A stretch of 50,454 nucleotides of DNA from Bacillus massilioanorexius (GCF_902374955.1 NZ_CABKRX010000062.1:1-50454); one strand, 5' to 3'; shown: positions 32,446 to 41,754, counted from the stretch's first letter. The notes: generated by a model from the sequence alone, not told the origin. Numbers and translations are program-made.

Positions 32446-33588
32446 CTATCGTAAAAAGTCCATAAGTGTAGGTTGGATAATTCTTGCACCGACAGCCATT
32501 GCTGCTCGATGAACACTTTCCTGAGCTGTCAAAGCCATAATCGCTTTTTCCATATCGACGTCTTCATTATCGGATAGGATACGTGTTGAAAATACTTCCT
32601 GTGAACCCAAACGATCTTCCATTAGTTCCACACGATTTTGCTTAGCACCAACCGTTGCACGAACAGCTAAAAGATTATTAATTTGGGTATCCAACTTAGA
32701 CAGAAATGTCCCAATTTCTTCTTCACTGCCACCATTTTCTAACGTATTGATTAACTCTTGAAGAACACCCGATTTTTCTGGGTTCGTAATAGGTGATGGT
32801 TGACCATTATCTAGCGTGATAGTAAACGTCTCATCTGTTTTGGCATTTGTTAAATCAATGGTAATGCCATTAATCGTTGCGTTTTTACCATTAATATCTA
32901 CCTTTTCTGTACCGTTATCTAACTGCCATTTTTGAGAGGCTGTATCATAGGATACTTTTAATTCGGTAACCGCGTTATCACCATATGTTCCTTTGACATT
33001 AATAGTGGAAGTTCCTGTATCACTCGTAATATTGGAAGAAGCAGGAGTTCCAACTAAATCAGGAAACAAGCTTGCTCCTTCTGTATTAACGGAAAATTTG
33101 ATTCCGTTAAAGATTTCAATTTCGATTAAACCTGTTGCTTGTGAGAAATCATCCGACGGTTTCACATCTGTTTTTGTTCCGCCAAATAAATATTTACCGC
33201 CAATTTGTGTATCTCCCACTGATTTAATTTGCTCTTTTAATTGCTTAATCTCTTCCGCAATATAGGAGCGTTGGCTTTCTTCAAGGGTTCCATTACTTGC
33301 TTGAACAGTTAATTCACGAATTTTTTGCAAAGCCAAATTGACATTATTAAGGGCGTCATCTGTACTATCCACCCAGTTGTTGACTTCTCCAATATTTTGT
33401 TGATATTGCTGAATACGATTTAAATCTGATCGATATCCCATTGCTCTCATAGCCGCAACTGGATCATCCGAGGGTTTTGTGAATTTCTTGCCCGTATATA
33501 ATTGCTTATCTAATTGAGATAATTTAGTATAGCTACTCGATATTTGTCTCAATGTATTATTACTTAGCATAGATTGTGTTACACGCAT
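32446..33588 (-). CDS. flgL: Flagellar hook-associated protein 3 FlgL
   Basis: 380 residues, ATG with AGGAGG upstream. The N-terminus (MRVTQSMLSNNTLRQISSSYTKLSQLDKQLYTGKKFTKPSDDPVAAMRAM) and C-terminus resemble flagellin D0/D1. The middle (about 140-280) is variable. It joins the hook-filament junction to the filament and follows flgK by 14 bp. Confidence 0.96.
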   Translation of the reverse strand: MRVTQSMLSNNTLRQISSSYTKLSQLDKQLYTGKKFTKPSDDPVAAMRAMGYRSDLNRIQQYQQNIGEVNNWVDSTDDALNNVNLALQKIRELTVQASNGTLEESQRSYIAEEIKQLKEQIKSVGDTQIGGKYLFGGTKTDVKPSDDFSQATGLIEIEIFNGIKFSVNTEGASLFPDLVGTPASSNITSDTGTSTINVKGTYGDNAVTELKVSYDTASQKWQLDNGTEKVDINGKNATINGITIDLTNAKTDETFTITLDNGQPSPITNPEKSGVLQELINTLENGGSEEEIGTFLSKLDTQINNLLAVRATVGAKQNRVELMEDRLGSQEVFSTRILSDNEDVDMEKAIMALTAQESVHRAAMAVGARIIQPTLMDFLR

Positions 33589-33602
33589 TTAAATAAGCCT
33601 CC

Positions 33603-35207
33603 TTATCTGCCAACCGTTCCCATTCCGTTTATAATCTTATCCAATACTTCATCAACCACAGTGATCATTCTTGCTGAAGCGTTGTAGCCGTGCTGATACT
33701 TAATCATATTGATCATTTCTTCATCCAACGAAACAGAGCTGGCAGACATCCGTCTTTCTTCTATAGAAGCCGTAATCGTAATCGAATTTGTTAAATTAGT
33801 ATACGCTCCTTGAGAAACCACACCTAGTGAGCCGATTACACCTTGATAGAAGGAATCTATATTGCCTGTCATCTCTGATGGTAGATTCCCGGCAGTTATG
33901 TATTGAGAAAAATCCTTACTTTTAATCTCAGCTAGCTTTTGAGCATTTTCGTTATTTCCGGCATCACCATTCGGATTTCCAGCTGCAATTTTAGATGAAT
34001 CCTTCATAATTTCATCATTCACTTTAATGATTTGTGCGACATTGCTAATATCATCTAAACTATACATTCCGTTAGCATCAGGCGTTAGTCCATCTAATAC
34101 GAAGAAATTCATTTCGCTCGGTGCTGTTTCATTTAACGCTACACCTTGACGGTGGATGGCGTTAAATTCATTCACAAAGGCAATCGTCATTTTGTTTATA
34201 TTTTCAAGCATTTCTGGATAATGACCTTTTATAGTATCCTTTTCGATATATCCATAGTTTTCGATAATCCCTGATAGCTCACCTGTTTTTTTGAAATCAC
34301 CTATATCAATGGTATGTGTTCCAACTTTAATTCCTGTAACCATATTCGATTTATCTAGATCCTTCTCAATAGAAATCGTGTTTATCTGACCGATTCCATT
34401 ACCTGTTACTTCAATTAAATTAAGGCCACCATCAACATACGACGTGCCATCTTCTTTTACAATTTCAATATTATATAAGCCTTCTGCCATTTCCTTAGCA
34501 TTACCATATTCATCTGGCTTTACTTTAGTTACCTTTATGTTAACAAGTCCTGACAGCTGGTCAACTAGTACATCACGTGCATCATATAAGTCATTTGGTA
34601 ATAAACCGTGTGGTTCTACTTCCGATATTTGCTTATTTAACTCGGCAATTCGATTAATAATATTATTAATCTCTTTCTCTTTCACGCCTAATTGATCCCC
34701 AATATCCTTTTGGACACGTGTTAAAGAATTGTAATAATAATTAAATGTCTCCGCTACAGCTTGACCAGTTGAAGCCACTACATTTCTCGCTCCGCTATTT
34801 TCTGTATTAGCTGCCAATGTTTGTAGGGAATTCCAAAACTTATCCATTGTTTGTTGCAAGCCACTGCTAGACGGCTCATTCAGGATTTCTTCCATTTTCA
34901 CAAGCGAATCATTCAACGCACCGAAATAACCTGTTTTATTGTATTGCGTTCGATATTGCAAATCAGCAAATTCGTCACGAATTCGTTGAATAGAACTTGC
35001 CGTGGCCCCTGTTCCTAATTGACCAGCAATACCTGGGCGATTCAACCCCGGACTTGGATAGGGTGTTGTCGTGGCAAGATTCACTCTTTGTCTTGAGTAT
35101 CCAATCGTATTGGCATTTGAAATGTTGTTTCCAGTTACATATAAAGCATTTTGTTGTGCGTTCATTCCCCGTCTTGCTGTTTCTAATCCAAAAAAGGTTG
35201 AAGCCAT
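33603..35207 (-). CDS. flgK: Flagellar hook-associated protein 1 FlgK
   Basis: 534 residues, ATG with GGAGG upstream. The opening MASTFFGLETARRGMNAQQNALYVTGNNISNANTIGYSRQRVNL is the FlgK rod/hook signature, and the C-terminal MIKYQHGYNASARMITVVDEVLDKIINGMG is also typical. It forms the first layer of the hook-filament junction. It belongs to the flgM-flgN-flgK-flgL unit. Confidence 0.97.
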   Translation of the reverse strand: MASTFFGLETARRGMNAQQNALYVTGNNISNANTIGYSRQRVNLATTTPYPSPGLNRPGIAGQLGTGATASSIQRIRDEFADLQYRTQYNKTGYFGALNDSLVKMEEILNEPSSSGLQQTMDKFWNSLQTLAANTENSGARNVVASTGQAVAETFNYYYNSLTRVQKDIGDQLGVKEKEINNIINRIAELNKQISEVEPHGLLPNDLYDARDVLVDQLSGLVNIKVTKVKPDEYGNAKEMAEGLYNIEIVKEDGTSYVDGGLNLIEVTGNGIGQINTISIEKDLDKSNMVTGIKVGTHTIDIGDFKKTGELSGIIENYGYIEKDTIKGHYPEMLENINKMTIAFVNEFNAIHRQGVALNETAPSEMNFFVLDGLTPDANGMYSLDDISNVAQIIKVNDEIMKDSSKIAAGNPNGDAGNNENAQKLAEIKSKDFSQYITAGNLPSEMTGNIDSFYQGVIGSLGVVSQGAYTNLTNSITITASIEERRMSASSVSLDEEMINMIKYQHGYNASARMITVVDEVLDKIINGMGTVGR

Positions 35208-35239
35208 CTTATTTCCTCCATTATCGCTTATTTACCTAT

Positions 35240-35725
35240 TTAAGCTTTTGAATCGAACATTCCTCTATTTATACCTTTTGGTGCTGCATTAGTTGGTTTC
35301 TTATAATTAAAGTCTGCTGGTGGTGCAGGTCTTAACATATCCAGAGTTAAATTAACGTATTGTAATGAATTGTAAATCAACTGTTGATTCAATTGGTTTT
35401 GACTTTTTAATTGATTTACAAGCTGCAAAAGCCTTTCTCTTTGGCCTAGCAATTTCCCACGCTCTTCATCTGATACATATTTCACTACATCGGTTAAGCT
35501 TGTCGATTGACTTTGATTGCCTATTAAACTAGCAACAGTATGCTGTCTTTCACGTTCAACTTGTTCAATCGCCTTTACATACTTTTGCTCATCTTTTAAA
35601 AATTTATCGAGACCTTCCATGTCGCTTTTCTTTATTACATCCGTCTTTTGAACAGAAAGCTTATACAGATTTTCATGAAGTTTAATTAATTTATCTAATA
35701 GTTCTATAATCTTCGCAGCAGACAC
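35240..35725 (-). CDS. flgN: Flagellar export chaperone FlgN (YvyG-like)
   Basis: 161 residues from a GTG start; GAGGAGGAG lies just upstream, beginning at the flgM stop codon. It is almost entirely helical (AKIIELLDKLIKLHENLYKLSVQKTDVI; later EQVERERQHTVASLI and LLQLVNQLKSQNQLNQQLIYNSLQYVNLTLDML). Size, fold and position before flgK indicate FlgN, the chaperone of FlgK and FlgL. Confidence 0.9.
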   Translation of the reverse strand: MSAAKIIELLDKLIKLHENLYKLSVQKTDVIKKSDMEGLDKFLKDEQKYVKAIEQVERERQHTVASLIGNQSQSTSLTDVVKYVSDEERGKLLGQRERLLQLVNQLKSQNQLNQQLIYNSLQYVNLTLDMLRPAPPADFNYKKPTNAAPKGINRGMFDSKA

Positions 35726-35737
35726 GGTGCTCCTCCT

Positions 35738-36004
35738 CTATTTCTTTAAATAAAAGTTGATTAAGCTTTTAGCAGTTGCTCTTGCATCTAGTTGGTATGT
35801 GCCGTTCTCAACAGATACTTTTATCGCTTCTACCTTTTCCTGACGTTGTGAAACGAGCTGTGATGAATGTTGAAGCTCCTTAGCTGTTGTTGAAATTTCA
35901 ATTTTATCTTTTGTATTGAAAGAAGATTTTTTTAGTTCGTTCATTTTATTTAGGTTTTTATTATAGGGATTGATCCCGGAAGGACCTACGTTATTAATTT
36001 TCAT
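35738..36004 (-). CDS. flgM: Anti-sigma-D factor FlgM
   Basis: 88 residues, ATG with AGGGGAG upstream. The pattern MKINNVGPSGINPYNKN, a polar stretch with DKIEISTTAKELQ, and a C-terminal helix VEAIKVSVENGTYQLDARATAKSLINFYLK is characteristic. It holds sigma-D inactive until it is removed after hook completion. It lies directly behind a perfect sigma-D promoter, giving negative feedback. Confidence 0.96.
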   Translation of the reverse strand: MKINNVGPSGINPYNKNLNKMNELKKSSFNTKDKIEISTTAKELQHSSQLVSQRQEKVEAIKVSVENGTYQLDARATAKSLINFYLKK

Positions 36005-36050
36005 AAAATACTCCCCTCACTTTCAAAACGTATCAAATAATCTATTTATA

Positions 36051-36077
36051 ATATCGGCTGTATTTTAGTAAGTTTTA
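36051..36077 (-). promoter_or_regulatory. Perfect sigma-D promoter of flgM-flgN-flgK-flgL
   Basis: Minus strand TAAA (36074-36077), 15-bp spacer, GCCGATAT (36051-36058), an exact consensus match about 45 bp upstream of flgM. Confidence 0.9.
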
Positions 36078-36222
36078 TGTCATTGTAGCATTTTTTATTG
36101 ACAAAAAGAAAAGCTGAAAAGCCCTTCCAATGCTACGATAAGTAAATAGTCTATGGTAGAAAAGTTTGGATTTATAGCCAGATAGAATATTGTCTTCATT
36201 TATAGATTTTTAGCACCAAAAA

Positions 36223-36246
36223 GCTGTATGACAACAGTCATACAGC
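36223..36246 (-). terminator. Terminator of the comF-yvyF unit
   Basis: Perfect 10-bp stem (36223-36232 with 36237-36246), 4-nt loop, five T on the minus strand, immediately after the yvyF stop codon. It separates yvyF from the sigma-D driven flgM operon. Confidence 0.85.
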
Positions 36247-36669
36247 CTATAGATCCTTAAAATTTTTTGTATAGTATGTAGTCTTCCGATCTCTTTCTTC
36301 AATAGCTCGTTTACGATCTTCTTCTTGTTGGTAAACCTTCAAATCTGATAGAAAGGTCTCGGAGCATTTACTGCAAAGAATACCTTCTCGTATAATAGTC
36401 CCGCATTTCTCACACTTATAACCCAGATTTGGAAATTGAGCTAATTTGAGTCTACCAGTTCGAATAAATTTAAAAAGCAGTTCTTCATCTATATCTGTAG
36501 CATCTATCACTTGCTGGATTGTTGCTTTACGATTTTCTCTTTTTCTTATGTATTGATAGACCTTTTCAAAGAGAAGTTCTTCCTGTTTATAGCAAGCATC
36601 ACAAACATCTCTAAACTGAGTTTTAATAAATATCGCTCCACAATTTGAACAATTTGACAAGTCATTCAT
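36247..36669 (-). CDS. yvyF: YvyF-type flagellar operon protein
   Basis: 140 residues. Two zinc-ribbon-like Cys pairs near the N-terminus (NCSNCG, CDACY) and two more in the middle (CEKCG, CSKC) flank a MerR/HTH-like helix segment (ATIQQVIDATDIDEELLFKFIRTGRLKL). The charged C-terminal helix is typical. It matches the family found between comFC and flgM in Bacillus (B. subtilis yvyF). Its molecular role is unknown; DNA or RNA binding is a guess from the fold. Confidence 0.85.
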   Translation of the reverse strand: MNDLSNCSNCGAIFIKTQFRDVCDACYKQEELLFEKVYQYIRKRENRKATIQQVIDATDIDEELLFKFIRTGRLKLAQFPNLGYKCEKCGTIIREGILCSKCSETFLSDLKVYQQEEDRKRAIEERDRKTTYYTKNFKDL

Positions 36670-36777
36670 TTCTTTTCTCCCCCCTCCTTAATTCAATACC
36701 TCGTTCTATAATTACTCATTCCATTATATATCTACTGTTAAATCTTTCATTTTTAATTTGTTTCAATTTTAGCAAAA

Positions 36778-37497
36778 TTACCTCGCAATAGTTAGCGAAT
36801 ATATATTTTGGGCACCGATTTCTTTTAAAACTTTTGCCGCATGGCGTAAAGTTGATCCGGTAGTATAAATATCGTCTACTAGGAGAATTTGTTTATCTGT
36901 TAAATCTTTCTTATCAGCAGACAAAAAAATAGACTGTAGTTCTAGCCTTTGTTGACGTGACTTCTTTGACTGTTTTTCCGTATGGATTCTAGTTAAAATG
37001 AGAGAAGGAGTAACGCCTGCCACTCTAAGCAAAGCCTCACTTTGATTAAAACCTCTTTCAAGTAGACGCTCACTACTTAACGGAATAGGAACTACATAAT
37101 CTACCTTCAATTTTGAAATGACAGAACGGATATCTTCAGCAAATATTTCTGCGATTGCATAATCTCCTCGATATTTAAACAAAGCTAATAACTCTTGAAG
37201 AAACGTATTATACTTATACAGTGATATATTTTGATCCAAAATATTTTTCCACCTATCATCCTGCTCCCATCTATAGCAATCTGAACAAAGATTATCATAT
37301 ATATAATCAGGCTCCAACTCCGATAACATTCTTGAACATTTACAACAACGTGGTTCAGCTAATAATTGAAGTTTGCTTTTACATTGATTACACAAATGAA
37401 TTTTTATCGGTTTGATAGAAAGAGATGCCCAAGAATAATCTAGAATGGTTTTCGTTCCACAAATCCAGCATGGTTTTCCTCGAAAAATATCAATCAT
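36778..37497 (-). CDS. comFC: Competence protein ComFC, phosphoribosyltransferase fold
   Basis: 239 residues from the ATG at 37497 (AAGGGGA upstream), overlapping comFA by 8 bp. An N-terminal zinc finger (CWICG, CNQCKSK, CCKCSR, CSDCY) precedes a phosphoribosyltransferase domain with VVPIPLSSERLLERGFNQSEALL and the PRPP motif ILLVDDIYTTGSTL. It works with ComFA in uptake of single-stranded DNA during transformation. Confidence 0.95.
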   Translation of the reverse strand: MIDIFRGKPCWICGTKTILDYSWASLSIKPIKIHLCNQCKSKLQLLAEPRCCKCSRMLSELEPDYIYDNLCSDCYRWEQDDRWKNILDQNISLYKYNTFLQELLALFKYRGDYAIAEIFAEDIRSVISKLKVDYVVPIPLSSERLLERGFNQSEALLRVAGVTPSLILTRIHTEKQSKKSRQQRLELQSIFLSADKKDLTDKQILLVDDIYTTGSTLRHAAKVLKEIGAQNIYSLTIAR

Positions 37498-38887
37498 CAA
37501 TTAATCCCCTTTCTCTAGCCTCTCTATTCATCTTGTGAATTTGCTTAACAGCCTGTACCATTTCATGAGTTTTGCCATAATGAAAGAATACAACCTCTCC
37601 TTTTGGATCTTCTTTACTTCTCCCTACTCTCCCAGCAATTTGGACCAAAGCACTTTCTGTAAAAATATCCTCTTCAACACCAATAACAGCTACATGTAGC
37701 CTTGGTATTGTTACACCTCTTTCTAAAATAGTAGTAGTTAATAGACCTAATACTTGTCCTGTTCTTAAATGATTCACTTTGGCTTTTCGCTCTGGGTCTT
37801 CTGCATGGACAGAAGATAGATTTTTATCATGCTTCTGGAAAAGAGGGAGATATTGATTCATTCGTTCAATGTTTGGAAAGAAAATAAGGAAAGGAATTTG
37901 CAGTTGAATTTTTTGTAGAAACCATTGATACAGCGGAGAAGGTATTCGACCTTTGGAGAAGATTTTTTTCCAATTTCCTGTCCATTTCAATTGAGGAACA
38001 GGAATAGAATGACGGTGATATCGGGCAGGAATGGTAACGCATGCTAATTTCTTTGCTGCAACTAACCTTTGCATTTGTTTTGAAGCTGTCGCGGTTAAAT
38101 AAATAAGAGCTGATTGAGACTTTCGTGATTTCTCTACTGCAAATTGAAGAGATTGATCCATAGAGTATGGAAATGCATCTACTTCATCGACAATGATTGT
38201 ATCAAATGCTTGATCATACCTTAATAGTTGATGTGTAGTACTAATGACGAGCTGTGCACAATTTTGTTTTTCTTCGCTGCCACCATAAAGAGCAGCTATT
38301 GATGTATAGGGAAATGCTGTTTTGATCCTCGGAGCTAGTTCCAACACCACATCGGTTCTCGGAGTGGCGATACAAACACGTTGATTTAATTTCAAAGCTG
38401 CTTCAATCCCAGAAAAAAGCACCTCGGTTTTCCCCGCTCCACACACAGCCCAAACAAGACAAGTTTCTTTCTGTAAAATAGCTTGCACGACTCTATTCGA
38501 TGCAACTTCCTGCCCTTCTGATAGCTTTCCTCCCCAACGCATGGGTCCCTCTTGTTGCAGAAATTCAACATCAGGACCTATCCATGTCACAAGCTGCACA
38601 CATTGTTGAGATTTCCCCATCATAATGCAATTTCGACAATACACACAAAGTTTGCTACAGCGAGCACATTCATGCTGATAAAAATGATAAGACTTATTCG
38701 TTCCACATTGATTACAAATCCAATGATTCTCTTTAGAACTAATAGCATCAGAATAAGCAACATACCCATTGATGAAGTGTTCATGTAGAAGAGACTGAAA
38801 CTCTAAAAGTTCGCTTTGTAGAAGAGATTTACCGTAGAGAATTTTTTGAAGTTGATTTGAAGGTTGAAAATCTGTAATAATGAACAT
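37490..38887 (-). CDS. comFA: DNA uptake ATPase/helicase ComFA
   Basis: 465 residues. A Cys-rich zinc finger (about 58-96: CNQCG, CARCSKLCVYCRNC) precedes a DEAD-box helicase core: Walker A CGAGKTE, IIVDEVDAF, YLTATAS, TTTILERGVTIP and QIAGRVGR. It drives DNA through the ComEC channel. The start is odd: AAGGAG directly touches the ATG at 38887, leaving no spacer; two ATT codons 6 and 9 nt further down are better spaced. It lies 8 bp after the NERD gene, so the two are probably co-transcribed. comFB is absent between comFA and comFC. Confidence 0.94.
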   Translation of the reverse strand: MFIITDFQPSNQLQKILYGKSLLQSELLEFQSLLHEHFINGYVAYSDAISSKENHWICNQCGTNKSYHFYQHECARCSKLCVYCRNCIMMGKSQQCVQLVTWIGPDVEFLQQEGPMRWGGKLSEGQEVASNRVVQAILQKETCLVWAVCGAGKTEVLFSGIEAALKLNQRVCIATPRTDVVLELAPRIKTAFPYTSIAALYGGSEEKQNCAQLVISTTHQLLRYDQAFDTIIVDEVDAFPYSMDQSLQFAVEKSRKSQSALIYLTATASKQMQRLVAAKKLACVTIPARYHRHSIPVPQLKWTGNWKKIFSKGRIPSPLYQWFLQKIQLQIPFLIFFPNIERMNQYLPLFQKHDKNLSSVHAEDPERKAKVNHLRTGQVLGLLTTTILERGVTIPRLHVAVIGVEEDIFTESALVQIAGRVGRSKEDPKGEVVFFHYGKTHEMVQAVKQIHKMNREARERGLIDD

Positions 38888-38895
38888 CTCCTTTT

Positions 38896-39831
38896 TTATA
38901 CAAGTCTTATTTGATATTTCTTTCCTTTACAAACATCCAATTCTTTTAGAATTTTATAGGATATATTTCTAGAAGCTATTTTAAAAAAGCATCTACATTC
39001 TTGATTCGTAATAGTTGTATCTATTAAAAGTGCATAATCTTCAAATGTATCTATATGCGCCGTTTTAGAACGATATTTACATAACGGACAATTCCAAAAT
39101 CCTTTATTACGCGTCATAGAAACGGAATGACAGGCTGGACAATGAACACCCTTTAGAATTTCATCTTTAGGAATGGAGTAATATTGAAGAAGATTGGGGT
39201 TATCGGGGATATCTTTCTTTTGTATAAGAGTAGATACACGTTTCAAGTCTTTTTTCTCGAAATAATCATATTTATATTTTTGGTGTAAAGTTATTAATCG
39301 ATCAGGAAGCGCACCTGCATGGATAATATGGTATGAAGTTTTCCTAAATTTAATAATAGTGGAGGGATTACTAATTACAACGAGGAATTCAATTGGAATA
39401 TCAGGAAATTTATCGAGCGATAGTCTTTTTTTCAAAAGAAGTGCATTTCTTTTCACTTGAAAGATAGGATGTGCATAACCTTCTTCTTTCTCTTCAAAAG
39501 TTCGAATCATTTGCATAAGTTCTTCATCAAAATGCAGGGTACCAGCAAAATTTTTCACTTCAAGTATAACTATAACTTGTTGTGATACTAGAAGAGTGTC
39601 GATTTGAAAGTAGCTATCATTAATTGGGAGCCTCACATCTTGATAAATATCAAATGAACTCCCGATGTATTTCAAGTGATAGTCTACTGCAAGTTCGCCA
39701 CGAAATCCCGCGAGATATTTTTTATAATCTTGTTGGATTTGTTCTCTCTTCGGATGTGATTGAGGTAACCTTCTCAAAAGAGCTTCATATTTTCTAATTC
39801 TGAGCGTCTTCTTACGCTCTTTTTTTATCAT
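38896..39831 (-). CDS. NERD-domain (nuclease-related) protein with zinc ribbon
   Basis: 311 residues from the ATG at 39831 (AAGGAG upstream). The NERD domain (about 40-160) shows the expected nuclease-like residues in GFRGELAVDYHL, YFQIDTLLVSQQVIVILEVKNFAG and the following Q-K-N segment. A C-terminal zinc ribbon (CPACHS and CPLCKY, about 228-252) may bind nucleic acid. The function is unknown. It lies directly upstream of comFA, so a link to DNA uptake is possible but only by position. Confidence 0.85.
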   Translation of the reverse strand: MIKKERKKTLRIRKYEALLRRLPQSHPKREQIQQDYKKYLAGFRGELAVDYHLKYIGSSFDIYQDVRLPINDSYFQIDTLLVSQQVIVILEVKNFAGTLHFDEELMQMIRTFEEKEEGYAHPIFQVKRNALLLKKRLSLDKFPDIPIEFLVVISNPSTIIKFRKTSYHIIHAGALPDRLITLHQKYKYDYFEKKDLKRVSTLIQKKDIPDNPNLLQYYSIPKDEILKGVHCPACHSVSMTRNKGFWNCPLCKYRSKTAHIDTFEDYALLIDTTITNQECRCFFKIASRNISYKILKELDVCKGKKYQIRLV

Positions 39832-39979
39832 TACATCATCTCCTTCCATTTTATATTGAAGTTATTCTCTATAAACATGATGATTCCTACAGAAAATTGT
39901 TATCATTTGTGAACTTTTTAAAACATAATTGAACTTGCAGTTTTAGATTCATTTAACAAGTTTTCATTCTCATACTCTT

Positions 39980-40126
39980 TGCGTCTGTTTCTCCAGTTTA
40001 TGCGTCTAATTCCACACTTTTTGCGTCTATTTCACCAAGTATTGCGTCTATTTCACCAAGTATTGCGTCTATCTAACTATAGTTTGATTTCATTCTCCAT
40101 TTTTTTGCGTCTAGAACTAGATTTAA
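39980..40126 (+). repeat. Phased array, 21-bp period with TGCGTCT core
   Basis: TGCGTCT starts at 39980, 40001, 40022, 40043, 40064 and 40106, all exactly in phase with 21 bp; the unit at 40085 is degenerate. Units at 40022 and 40043 are identical over all 21 bp. The core differs from the RTTCAACTT arrays but the period and placement (just past the terminator of a minus-strand gene) are the same. Confidence 0.85.
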
Positions 40127-40151
40127 CTCTATGCAATCCACAAAACCAAAA

Positions 40152-40181
40152 AAGGAATTAACCCTTTACGGCTAATTCCTT
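40152..40181 (-). terminator. Terminator of the TcaA-like gene
   Basis: Arms AAGGAATTA (40152-40160) and TAATTCCTT (40173-40181) pair perfectly with a further CC/GG inside, followed by T-rich sequence on the minus strand. Confidence 0.75.
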
Positions 40182-40182
40182 C

Positions 40183-41502
40183 TTATATTTCAAATCTATC
40201 AATCATAGTATGGACCTTTAGTTCATTTCCATCACGGATGATATAATGTTGCGTTTGGTAGGTTTTCTGTGTTTCTTTTTGATCTGCATAAATGAGTTGA
40301 TATACTTGGTTACTTACGACACTATAACCTTCATCTAGAGGAGTTATATTTATAACTTCAGTATTCAATAGCTTTCGTGTTACATCAGTATTCTCGATTC
40401 TTTCGAAGTATTGGTTCGCTTCAATATGAATTTTATCTTCGGCGTCAATATAAGGAAGTAAAATAGAAGCATCTTTCTTGTTAATTGCTATTGTAGCACT
40501 TTCAAAGAAACTCTCCATAAATTGCTTAATATCCTCTTTCGAGAACTCTTGCTGATCTGCCGTTATACTTTTCATATAATCTATTTCAAACATTAGATTT
40601 ACTTCTGGCTCTACAACCGTAACGGCGTCCGTTTTTTCAATTAAGTTGCCTATTGTACGTTCTGCTTGAATTGTGACTGAGCCATCCATTGGGACTGGAC
40701 CAAATTCTTTGACTTCGCTTATTTTTTTACCTGTATTTTTTCCATTCACATAAAGTATTGCATCTACATCATTGGAGTAGATTTTTACTTCCTTACCTTC
40801 GAGCTTTGGAGTTACTTTTAAGCGATTTTGGTTGGCGTTTGAAAAGTCAATTTCCTCTTCAAATAAAAGCTTTGTATATTCATTTTTGTATGTTGCCTTC
40901 AACCTATGCTCTCCTGGAAATAGGTAAGCCACACGATTCATTTTATGCGTATCTACAAGTGTTAACATTTTTTCTTTATCTACAAATATATCTGTTCCTG
41001 GATAATAGGAAGAAACAAGAAGCTCAATCGGATAAAATTGAATTTCGTATTCTGGATAGAAAAACCATTTCTTTTTTTCCTCTACTAACGAAAATAATTT
41101 GTTTCCATTACCATCTGTAATAACATTTCCCTCATTAATCAAACGATTGATTAATTCCTCCAACTCTTCAGAAGCATATATTTGTTGTAAATATACAGCG
41201 TATTTTTTGGCCTCTTCTTTGCTAACACGTAATTTATTTTGTCCCTCATTCATGATTTGAGCTAAACTTTCATAATCTTCATTCCGTATCGCTTCTTTAA
41301 ATTCTGAAATGACTACATCGGGATTATATTTTTGCTTCATATATATATGAGTAGCCACTATTCCAACGAAAAGCATAGACGCTAATACTAAAAGAATAAC
41401 AGCTCCTTTTCTCTTAAAAAATCGTGACTGTTTTTCCATACAAAATATACAATACTTTTCTTCTGGAAATAGGGACTCTCCACATTTTTTACATGTTTTC
41501 AT
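40183..41502 (-). CDS. Zinc-ribbon membrane protein, TcaA/YvbJ-like
   Basis: 439 residues from the ATG at 41502 with AAGGAGA upstream. An N-terminal zinc ribbon (CKKCGESLFPEEKYCIFC, 4-21) and one membrane helix (about 33-52) are followed by a large extracytoplasmic part with repeated beta-rich domains (about 60-330) and a C-terminal NTF2-like domain (about 335-439). This is the layout of TcaA of staphylococci and YvbJ of B. subtilis, tied to cell-wall stress and glycopeptide response. The exact function here is not known. Confidence 0.75.
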   Translation of the reverse strand: MKTCKKCGESLFPEEKYCIFCMEKQSRFFKRKGAVILLVLASMLFVGIVATHIYMKQKYNPDVVISEFKEAIRNEDYESLAQIMNEGQNKLRVSKEEAKKYAVYLQQIYASEELEELINRLINEGNVITDGNGNKLFSLVEEKKKWFFYPEYEIQFYPIELLVSSYYPGTDIFVDKEKMLTLVDTHKMNRVAYLFPGEHRLKATYKNEYTKLLFEEEIDFSNANQNRLKVTPKLEGKEVKIYSNDVDAILYVNGKNTGKKISEVKEFGPVPMDGSVTIQAERTIGNLIEKTDAVTVVEPEVNLMFEIDYMKSITADQQEFSKEDIKQFMESFFESATIAINKKDASILLPYIDAEDKIHIEANQYFERIENTDVTRKLLNTEVINITPLDEGYSVVSNQVYQLIYADQKETQKTYQTQHYIIRDGNELKVHTMIDRFEI

Positions 41503-41682
41503 CTCAATCTCCTTTATATTAAAATCGTATATTATTTTACTTTTATATAAATGATACAAAGTATCATCTTATTCAAAACAATATTATTACATTTTATGAA
41601 CAACTCTATCTATTATATTACAAAAACATTACAAAGCGCATTCCATTTACTTCCACACATTTCAAAAGAGTTCATACAGACA

Positions 41683-41727
41683 AAAAAGAACGTATCTTAA
41701 ACGAAGCTCAAGATACGCTCTTTTTAT
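41683..41727 (-). terminator. Terminator of degV
   Basis: CGTATCTT (41691-41698) and AAGATACG (41710-41717) pair, extended by GA/TC, with A-rich flank on the left giving a T-run on the minus strand. Confidence 0.8.
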
Positions 41728-41754
41728 ATATTCACAACAGTTGTGTAATATTCT

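Larger units (their letters stand above)
39832..40182. other. Intergenic region between the TcaA-like and NERD genes
   Basis: About 350 bp without a gene. It contains a 21-bp phased array and the TcaA-like gene's terminator. No convincing ComK box (AAAA-N5-TTTT pair) was found upstream of the NERD-comFA unit. Confidence 0.5.

Noticed and set aside
39850..39960. ComK box upstream of the NERD-comFA unit
   Set aside because: Only partial AAAA/TTTT pairs with two or more mismatches were found.
39980..40126. Possible CRISPR array
   Set aside because: The conserved part is only 7 bp (9 bp in the other arrays), units are 21 bp in all and there are no cas genes; real CRISPR repeats are longer.
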